DNA from: Blumeriella jaapii
Lineage: Eukaryota; Ascomycota; Leotiomycetes; Helotiales; Drepanopezizaceae
Assembly (NCBI GenBank): GCA_009599575.1
Contig: VWND01000002.1
Location: forward strand, 248,001-312,000
DNA: 64,000 nucleotides
Direction of reading: 5' to 3'
Part shown: positions 56,201-64,000 of the stretch, piece after piece
Layout: every line of letters begins with the position of its first letter
Position numbering within the stretch: the stretch's first letter is position 1
Program-made: the position numbers and the translations under genes
The notes under the pieces: model-generated
What the model saw: the letters and a program-made list of their open reading frames with translations, nothing else
The model's database searches: none
What the model was told of the DNA's origin: nothing

Positions 56201-57796
56201 TATAAGCTCGACGATTTCAAACGCGTTATTAGATATCCGCCAAGGTGAAGTGGCGCACAGCGTTGTAGTCGTGGATGGCCAGACCTTGTCGAATATCGAA
56301 GCCGATGCGGCGCTTGCACATGAGTTCTTCCAGCTTGTAATCGCGGCAAACTCGGTTATCTGCTGTCGTGCGAGTCCAACCCAAAAAGCATTCTTGGTCA
56401 AGACCATTCGCACCAAGGTCAAGGGGTCCGTGACATTAGCAATTGGTAGGTGAAAGATGGCTCTCTGGTCTCCGCTTTCTTTCATTTCTTTGCAGTTCAA
56501 TGTGTGTCCCATAGGTCTCGATCCGAGTACTAACTCTCTGCCAGGTGATAGCGCAAACGACATAGCCATGATCCAAGAAGCGCACGTCGGCATCGGAATC
56601 TCAGGAAAAGAAGGCATGCAAGCAGCCCGCACATCCGACTACTCCATAGGCCAATTTCGATTCTTGCAGCGCCTGCTCCTGGTTCACGGTCGCTGGAACT
56701 ATGTGAGAACGGCGAAGTATATCCTTGGCACATTCTGGTATGCCTCAAACCTCAAACCTCAGCTCCGCTCTTCCTGTCCTTCTACGCTAGTGATTGTTCC
56801 AAAATACTAATACGTGCCGCCTATCTGCAGGAAAGAAATGATGTTTTTCCTTACCCAAGCAATCTATCAAGGCTACAACGGCTTCACCGGCACCTCCCTC
56901 TACGAGTACTGGTCCGGCTCCGTAGTCAACATCATCTTCGTCGCCCTCTGCATCATCTTCCTCGGCATTTTCGACCAAGATCTCTCCGCCACCACTCTGC
57001 TCGCCGTTCCGGAGCTCTACCGCCGCGGCCAGCACAACGCCGCCTTCAACCTCCCCAAATACGCCTGGTACAACTTCATGGCGCTAGCGGACGCCGTCAT
57101 CATCTACTACACGGTTCATTGGCTCTACGGCATGGCGATCTTTAACGATGTGTTCGTGGATTCCTCAGACATCTTTGCCTTCGGACAGCTCTCGTTCACG
57201 ATCTGCGTCATCGTCATCAATACCAAGCTCATGTACGTCCCCCTCCCTCACATGTTCCCTCCCCACTCCTTCACTTCGACCTCTACTCCAATTTACTCAA
57301 TAAACCGAATCCTGACCGCCGAACCAGGTTCCTCATGATGCACAACCGCAACATCATGTCGTTCCTCGGCTGGCTCTGCGGCATCACCGGCTGGTGGCTG
57401 TGGAACCTCGTGTTGTCCGACATCTACAACCCGGCGACGTCATTTTACGGCGTCAAGGGTGGCTTCGTGGAGCGCTTCGGCCGCAGCGCGCTGTGGTGGC
57501 TGACGGTGATCGTCGGCACGGCGGCCGCCCTGCTGTGGGAGGTGGGCGTCGAGAGCGTAAGGATCGCGTGGTGGCCAAGCGAGGTGGACATCTTTCAGGA
57601 GTTGGAGCAGGACCCGGTATGGAAAAGGCGGTTTGGGGAGATGGCGAGGGGGGAGTGGGAGCGTGAGGTGAGCGCGGGGAGTAGATACCTAAAGAAGAGC
57701 GTGAGCTATGTTATTGGAAACAGGAACATCTGGATACCTAAGTATGAGTTATGCTGCGCAAAAGATACCAGAACTAAAAATATGATTGTTTATTAG
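53276..57796 (+). CDS. P4-ATPase phospholipid flippase (Dnf3-like), one frame break
   Basis: Aminophospholipid-translocating P-type ATPase of Golgi/plasma membranes. Exons 53276-56445, 56545-56737, 56831-57232, 57328-57796; about 1,410 aa. Motifs: [20 protein letters not shown] before TM1, actuator [11 protein letters not shown], phosphorylation loop [11 protein letters not shown], nucleotide-binding [25 protein letters not shown], and hinge [19 protein letters not shown], then TM7-10. The long loop insert and the C-terminal [14 protein letters not shown] fit the Dnf3 subgroup from memory. One frame change is needed near 54857, shortly after the DKTGT motif: DFEEI continues as [12 protein letters not shown] in the next frame. 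No splice signal fits there. The rest is intact. Confidence 0.87.
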
Positions 57797-58869
57797 TAGT
57801 ATCACCAATTCCTTTACCAACAGTCAATCTGGTCGGGCACTCAGATATAAATACTAAAAGCCGGACCAGATATCAGTGAAAGCTTATCTTCGTCGTGGAT
57901 CTCATATGGAAAAGGTTGGGTACTTCTGCTGTATGCTTTCTTGTAATTTAGGACGGAGCATCTGGATCGGTGAATGCCTTTACTCTCCGTGGACCAGATG
58001 TACAGAGTCCGAATATTCCTGCTGTGCGCTTTGTAATAAGCAAGGGTCAGCACGGTAACTAGCATAATTTAAAAAAAGGGACAGTGGAAGAGGCGAAAAA
58101 AAAAAACTTGAACGCAAGGCTTGGTGTCTGCTAAAAAGCCTGTGATATATGATTTGCTTTTATACATAGGCTGTTTCTATGAAAACTGTTTCTGACACGC
58201 TATATGTCAAGACTCGTTTTTGTAAAAACCAAATTTGAAAAAATACAGCTTTTTTGATTGTTGTTGCTATAAAGCTTTAAGTTACCCGCAGCAGTTCCGA
58301 GCATTTGTTTGTATATATTCTGATGCTTTTCTGAATTGAGGATTGTACGGCGTGATAAGTAGAAGACATTGTGTTAGACATACCTAATCGAGCGAAGCGA
58401 GCCCCTGTCGAAGCGAGTTTGTGCTCGCTTGCTTGACGCGAGCCCAGATAAGATGTAAATGCCTACACTTCATACTTACTCAGACCGAAATTGACCCTAA
58501 TCATTCTAGCAAGTAGCATACGGAAGAAAGAAGAAAGAACGAGCTAATCGCTCCCTAGCATCTGCCTGACGTTATCGGAAAGGAAGATTTTTATAAATTA
58601 GGCGGTCGGAGTCCTAACCGAAAATAGCTTTTGGTCGAAGCGAGTCTAAACAAAACTCGACCATTCTGCTCTTCCATTTGGATCAAACTCGACAGCGATA
58701 TTAACAACAGCTAGCGCGCTATTAAGAATCGAAATCACGAGCCAATCAAATCACTAGCGCTATAGCTCCTGCCCCTTGCGACTTTTGGTTTTAACACTGA
58801 GCTCGCAACACCACGACACACACAACCACACAACCCCACAACCACACAATACGAATATCGTCAACCAAA
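57797..58869. other. AT-rich spacer with GCGAG inverted repeats
   Basis: AT-rich with degraded texture. At about 58390-58445 GCGAG/CTCGC motifs form short palindromes, and related GAAGCGAGT motifs recur near 58636. Possible decayed repeat. No gene seen. Confidence 0.5.
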
Positions 58870-60301
58870 ATGGAAGATCCTCAAGAAGGAGCTTTAAGCT
58901 ATGTAGCCCCCGAGGCCTTGTGCTTCGCCTTAAACAGGTGGGAGACTAGCTTTGGCAACGCAAAGCTCGAGCTGCTCCAGGCTGTCGTTGCCGTGTTACA
59001 AGATGATTTCACTTCAAGACCCATGTCCGAAGAGCATGCAGACCGAGTTGGGAGGGAACTTGGTGTTCTGCTGGACGAGATCAAAGACCTCCAGGATGTG
59101 ATCACGGTATTTAGCTCCGACTTTTCCACTTTTCCTTCCTCCCCCCACCGTGAAAGGGTGTATTTTAACATGCTTGCAGGAGCTGACCCGAGCTGGCGTA
59201 AACATTTCAAGCTTGTACCATAGTTCGAGGATCAGCAAGGGTGTCCGCATCATTGAGTGCCCTAGATATCACATCAACATTTGTGACCCGGAGGCTTTCC
59301 TGCTCATACAAGGCTCTTTCGACGTTGAGCGCGAAGCCAGACACCTAAGTTCGCAACGATACAGCTATGGAGAGGTTGAGGGTTTCCGCAACGGTACAAC
59401 GGGCCGGGTGCGATACGAAGGCAGTGAGCACAACACGGGGGAGTTGACCCCAGAGGCGGAAAAGGCTTGGATCGATGCTGTGCCGCTCGCGGATAGGCAA
59501 CCACTCAAACTGATCTCCCGATTCCTTTCGAACCGCACCAACCGACGCTCCAATGGAATGCCGTTCCAGATCACCGGTGCCTGGAGCTACTTCTCGCATG
59601 TCAGATCTCTTGGTCTTGAGCTGTCTTTGGCAGCTTTGCATGTCGCCCGCATGCAAGAGCCATCGCATTCATTATCCGAGGACCAGGAGAGCAAGAAGGT
59701 CAATACGAAAGCAGCATCCAAGCGCGGCCCTTCTTCAAAGCCTCCGGGCAAACAGCCACCCCACAAGAAACTTCGGAGCAATGAGAACGACAGATCGAAC
59801 GAGCTCGGTGGTCCCTCCTCCCAAGCACCCCGCCACAACATGCAACGTCCTACCGAAAAGCACGTCAACAAGCTTGCCATGGTCTTATACTCCCCAAATA
59901 CGATCTGCGGCGCTGATGGGGTCCCCAAAGTCTTTGCCAACTGGCGAAAGGAGGGGTTTCTGCACACTCAGAAGTCGGGAAAGGAGGTCCAGGGTCCGCC
60001 TTCTGTTTGTATGAGCCAGCAAGCCGGAGTAAAGGCGTACCGCTCTCACAACGACATGTACAGACAAAAAGACACCGACAGCGCCGTTCTTGCCAAGGGT
60101 GTTCGGGGCGGGGGGAATAATCGGAAGGATACCATTGGACTTGTGCAGAAGAAAGGCAAGCTGCCGGAAATGTTCTCGGGTTCATATGATGCTGGCAGCG
60201 GAAAGCTGGGGCTTGCTGACGATCACGAAAATATGGGAATGGGCGGTGCGGATTGGAAGGGCGAGGACGGAAAGAACGCCGAGAAGAATAGCGGCATTTA
60301 G
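58870..60301 (+). CDS. Unrecognised protein in an AT-rich island
   Basis: Two exons, 58870-59106 and 59180-60301, with a 73-bp intron (GTATTT...TTGCAG), giving an intact 452-aa protein. Start context CAAAATGGAAG after a CACACAACCACAC leader is convincing. The N-terminal 150 residues look globular and helical. A Lys/Ser/Pro-rich disordered stretch follows (about 240-305, basic with KKLRS), then a Gly-rich C-terminus. No signal peptide, membrane segment or known domain. The gene is flanked on both sides by AT-rich, repeat-like DNA, which suggests a lineage-specific gene. Confidence 0.6.
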
Positions 60302-61118
60302 AAAAGCAAAGGGGAGCAGACTTCTCATCTTTTAGAACGCTTGCAGCACAAACAGCGAAAAATGGGTTTGCAGACATTGTATCAGTAGTTTTTAGGGAGT
60401 CGTTGGCCAAATGCAAAACGTTGCTTTCAGCTTTTCTGAACTTGGTCATTTAGTGAAAAACGAATATTTAAATCCGATTTAAATTCACGTTGGATAAAAG
60501 GATGGTTTTAATCTCTCGCTTATCGAACAAATATTATTGTGTTTCAATGTTAATATTGTTTTAGATCGACTGAAGATAAATGATCGATTGACTGTTTTTG
60601 TTTGTTGTTAAGCCTTGTTACCAAATTATCAATATTATACATTCACTTCATTCTTAGATAAAAAGATTTTCGATAATATAACTTTTTATGATTGAATGTA
60701 TTGTTAAACAATTGTTCCGTATGTTAAAAGCATAAAAGATAATTGCAAATTCAAATAATTTTAAAAAAGGAATACAAAAATAAACACATTGGTAAAAGGA
60801 TTTTTTTAAAACGTGTCTTTTGGAAACTCAAACCTTTGTTAATATAAATTGTTTTCTAAAGCAATTTTGGTTACACAAATGTCTATTAACATTTGACAAT
60901 TTGCTATAATAAATGGATTCGCTCGCTGGAATTACATTAGGGTTCTTATCAAAAGTGGACCATTTTTTATGCTTAAATCCAACAAAAAAGCGTTACATAA
61001 GCTTACGGATAACAATTGCGTTCTCAAAATCAAGCACGACTCTTTCTCAAACTAATAAATATTAAAAAACTTAGCTTCCGAAAGCCAAAGCATTTCCGGA
61101 GCATTGCTCAGCGACGAC
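60302..61118. other. AT-rich island
   Basis: Very AT-rich (especially 60440-61060), with long A/T runs and no coding sequence. Possibly a mutated transposon remnant, but no terminal repeats were found by eye. Confidence 0.5.
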
Positions 61119-61825
61119 ATGAGTTCCGCTCGCCATTCCAATCGCGGCCAAAGATCTGATAGAGGTCGCAGTCGCGGAGGTCGCTCTCGAGACAGCTACA
61201 ATCCCCGTGTCAACTTCGACACCGACTCTCCCGCCGTTCCTACGATTTCCCAAGTCGTACCCGGCGCCCCAGTCTCCATCGTGCTTAAAGCAGATCAGCC
61301 GACAGGCCGGCAGGTACAGGGCGTCGTCGGCGAGCTGCTGACGAGAGGCAACCACCCGCGGGGCATCAAAGTCCGCTTGCAAGATGGGCGAGTTGGGCGG
61401 GTGCAGAAGATGGCTAGCGAAGAGGCGGCGAGGGCTGGCTCTGAGGGTTGAGTGGCTTGGGACGCAATGGGGAAATGGGCTCGCCAGGATTGTCATCTTC
61501 AACATCGGCCGTGAGGACTTCTTCATCGAGCCACTACCAGGATTTCAGAGTCGATGCTCTTGACGAGCCACAGCGTGCGGAGCTGAGCCTCGAGGATTAC
61601 GTCGTTGTCAAGGGAAACAGGAAGAAGAATCGGCGGAGGGAGGGCGAGACTGCGGATGCTTCAGCATCAGCACCGACCGCAGGACTCGAGGTCATCGAGG
61701 GCGTTGCACCGCGGAGCGGCGAGTTGGGATTGAATGAGGGAACGACAAGTACTTGCCCTGTCTGCGGCGACTTCGAGGGTGACGAGATTGCTACTTCACA
61801 TCATGTGAATTCGCATTTTGAATAA
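61119..61825 (+). CDS. YwbE-like (DUF2196) protein with C-terminal zinc finger
   Basis: N-terminal 110 residues: Arg/Ser/Gly-rich start, then the YwbE signature PGAPVSIVLKADQPTGRQVQ and HPRGIKVRLQDGRVGRVQ, a small SH3-like fold common in bacteria and present in fungi. The second half ends with CPVCGDFEGDEIATSHHVNSH, a C-x2-C...H-x4-H finger resembling ubiquitin-binding UBZ/ZUFSP fingers. The two halves lie in different frames. They can be joined by a 41-bp intron (GTTGAG...GCCAG, about 61449-61488) or by one missing base near the GGG at 61446-61448; the shifted frame then reads LSGLGRNGEMGSPG directly after AGSEG, which looks like real protein. Start at 61119 is the first ATG. Function unknown. 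Confidence 0.72.
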
Positions 61826-62543
61826 AGGCTTAATACGCTATTCCGGGCCTGAATCTGCTTCCGTGGTTACGGCCATTTACACGTGCTTTCTGGATTCCTC
61901 GGCCAAATGCTATAAGAAGCCTGAAAAATATCACAGCGTACTACAGATAAATGTTATAATAACATATCGAAATCTCGTCATAAGCCTTTTCTAAACGCGA
62001 AATCCATTTGATATTCGCAGAAACGATATCAACGACGTTACTTCTTGATCTGATTTTTGTATGCGAGTACAAGCCGATTGAATTATTTATACGTAGTTAT
62101 TTCGAAGCAATTTATAAAAAATTACCCATTGTTTTCATGCCATTTCATAGACTTATTTCTTTACTACAAGACCCGTGCTTTTAACAGCGGCAGATTAGAA
62201 AGCAAGATTGACACCAGTTGTAACCCTTCAATATTAATCTTTCGTGCTTTCAAATAATAGACTTCTGTTATGCTCCATACTGCTAGCAAACTGCAAGGAA
62301 AGAATATATACTGTCTTCTACGCGGCCTGATTACATGCGGCGAATCAGGTCTTAAAATCTTACTCAGCTGTGCTGCCACCAACATTCTAAAACAAGTGGC
62401 CAACGTACATCGCATCGTGGCATAACATGCCTTGCAAACCGCTTTAATCGCGAATTTCTCACCAGGCTACTGATACGGCTATCAGGCACATGACATCTCT
62501 TTCAGTGATATTTTCAAATGATTCTTACGAGCCATTCCCCACG
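61826..62543. other. AT-rich spacer
   Basis: AT-rich block upstream of the last gene; no gene seen. An in-frame ATG at 62490 is an alternative start of the next gene. Confidence 0.45.
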
Positions 62544-64000
62544 ATGAATCAAAGCCAACCCGTTCTGCAGTTGGGTGATCAGTCGACCTCGTCGACTGAT
62601 CACAGGAGTGAGTATGCTAACGTGAAGAAGCCAGGGCGTAAAAAACATACGAAATCGAGGACCGGCTGCTTAGGTTGCAAAAGGGCTCGGATCAAGGTGT
62701 GCCGCGACTCGAGTGCTTGTCGTGCAGAAAGACTCACGCAATACAGTGCAAGGAGAACCGCCCGGCTTGTGATTATTGTGCCCATCGGAGCATGAAATGC
62801 GAATGGCCGGATATCCAAATCCCCCAGGTTGGGCCTCTCACACGAAGACCGACCCCCGCTACTCGTATTCCTCGGAATCCGCAATCACAACTCCCAGTTT
62901 TTACGATTCAAGATTTTCGTCTCTTCAATCACTTCGTCCAATCAGCCTACCCGTCTCATCCGATGGGCAACGATGCAGTATGGACGCATGAGATACCTGC
63001 TATTTCACCAGATGTACGCAGACTGTCCAGTCCTTGGGAGTGTTGTTGACGTGAGTGACAGTACGACTTCCTCCTCCATGCTATGCTAGCTCTCGCAGCT
63101 GCAGATCTCGCCAGCCGCAAAGACGACACGAATATGCAAGTGATAGCGATATCGCACCGGGTCAAATCCATTGAGGCGCTTAAGAAGTCCATCGATAGCG
63201 GCATCAAAACTTGCGTGGAAGGGAACGCGATGCTGGCCACATGCTTTGCTCTGCTGTTTCATTCCGTCTTTCTCAAAGACGGTCTAGGGGATTACATGTC
63301 GTTCATCCGCGGCACCTTGGCCATCGGAACGAAGATGAGCATGGCACGAATGAAATTCATGTTTGTAAAAGCATTCGGGAATGAGCAATTGGATTTCATC
63401 GGGCCAGCTCTGAAACTGGCACCGCTGGTCCCTCCCGAGGTTACGAGTGCAGCGTGCAAGTCCCTTGAGAAATTCGGCTTTCTGTGCGAAAAAGACTGTG
63501 AGCGTCAACTCTGGGCTCGGCTTCTTAGTGTAGCTCGCAACTTGGTCACCTCTTCGCAAGACGGTAAGCTCTTCAAGAGATCGGATCCTAAATCCAGGCA
63601 CTGATGTGTTTTGCAGCGTATATGGAGTTGAGAGAATACTACCATCTATTCATGACGCTGCCACAGATGGATTTCATCGACTTCATCAACCCGGAGAACA
63701 CAGTAGGCCGGCTGCTCCAAGCCCATTTCGTGGCTCTACAGCTCGTTGTCAGTAGACCGTATCAAATCACTAGCCCGAGTTCTTTCACTGACAGCCGGCA
63801 ATAGATGAAACCCATCACAGAAGCCGAGATGACCTCCCGCAAACAAGTGTCGTCCGAGACTGAGGAGGTGGAGGTGCCTACAGCTGGGTGGCTTGCGGCG
63901 TTACATGCCAGCATTCCGGTGCAGATGGTCCAATACTTTGAGTGGACTTTGTGGATCGAGGATCAGGTTCGCCAGGGTAAAATCTACAATGGGGTCTACT
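62544..64000 (+). CDS. Zn(II)2Cys6 transcription factor, UPC2-like layout (3' partial)
   Basis: Runs off the right edge. Exons: 62544-62696, 62747-63013, 63062-63563, 63617-63747, 63806->64000, introns 48-58 bp, all in phase. The zinc cluster is split by intron 1 (50 bp): KSRTGCLGCKRARIK joins CKENRPACDYC and MKCEWP, giving the six Cys. A basic KKPGRKKHTKSR segment precedes it. The following region (DFRLFNHFVQSAYPS, YDFLLHAMLALAAADLAS) matches the sterol-uptake-regulator-like class of fungal zinc-cluster proteins, although that class also contains many regulators of secondary metabolism. An in-frame ATG at 62490 could add 18 residues. Frame intact so far. Confidence 0.82.

Noticed and set aside
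1..64000. CRISPR array, bacterial operon or phage signals
   Set aside because: Tandem arrays seen here lack unique spacers, and gene structure is plainly eukaryotic with spliceosomal introns.

Overview
The window is nuclear DNA of a filamentous ascomycete (Pezizomycotina). The evidence is short introns of about 45-60 bp with GT/AG borders and CTRAC-like branch points, exon-rich genes with clear fungal family assignments (Zn(II)2Cys6 factors, Cex1/SCY1, MLH3, Dnf3-like flippase, GH18 with an inserted CBM18, fungal ascorbate-oxidase-type multicopper oxidase), two nuclear tRNA genes and long microsatellite-rich spacers. I cannot place it below subphylum. There is no operon logic and no convincing biosynthetic cluster; most genes are unrelated housekeeping or accessory genes.

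Layout. 1-14 kb: sphingolipid delta-4 desaturase (5' end off the window), a PHD-finger protein (-), SCY1-like pseudokinase (+), secreted M28-type peptidase (+), and a protein with a degenerate TALE homeodomain (-). 14-24 kb: TDT-family anion/dicarboxylate transporter (+), pyrroline-5-carboxylate reductase (-), MLH3 (-), and a conserved disordered protein (+). 25-37 kb: multicopper oxidase (+), Zn(II)2Cys6 transcription factor (-), a 3.2 kb repeat/AT-rich spacer, and AFG1-like ATPase (+). 37-43 kb: a small protein ending in a CaaX box (+), D-2-hydroxyacid dehydrogenase (+), tRNA-Arg(UCU) (+) and tRNA-Ser(UGA) (-). 43-53 kb: a gene-poor spacer rich in (TACAG)n/(TACTG)n, a GH18 chitinase (+), and an SCP-x type thiolase (-). 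53-64 kb: P4-ATPase flippase (+), then AT-rich islands around an unrecognised gene, a YwbE-like protein with a C-terminal zinc finger, and the 5' part of a second Zn(II)2Cys6 factor running off the right edge.

The most striking overall property is that several otherwise well-preserved genes (M28 peptidase, TDT transporter, AFG1 ATPase, P4-ATPase, probably the YwbE protein) need a 1-nt-type reading-frame change to give a family-like protein, while their neighbours are intact. Uncorrected assembly indels are the simplest explanation; real gene decay is the alternative. The best candidates for new biology are the homeodomain protein that has lost its DNA-contact residues but carries repeated acidic DEMLF motifs, the small CCCAVM-terminated protein, and the M28 protein with substituted catalytic residues.
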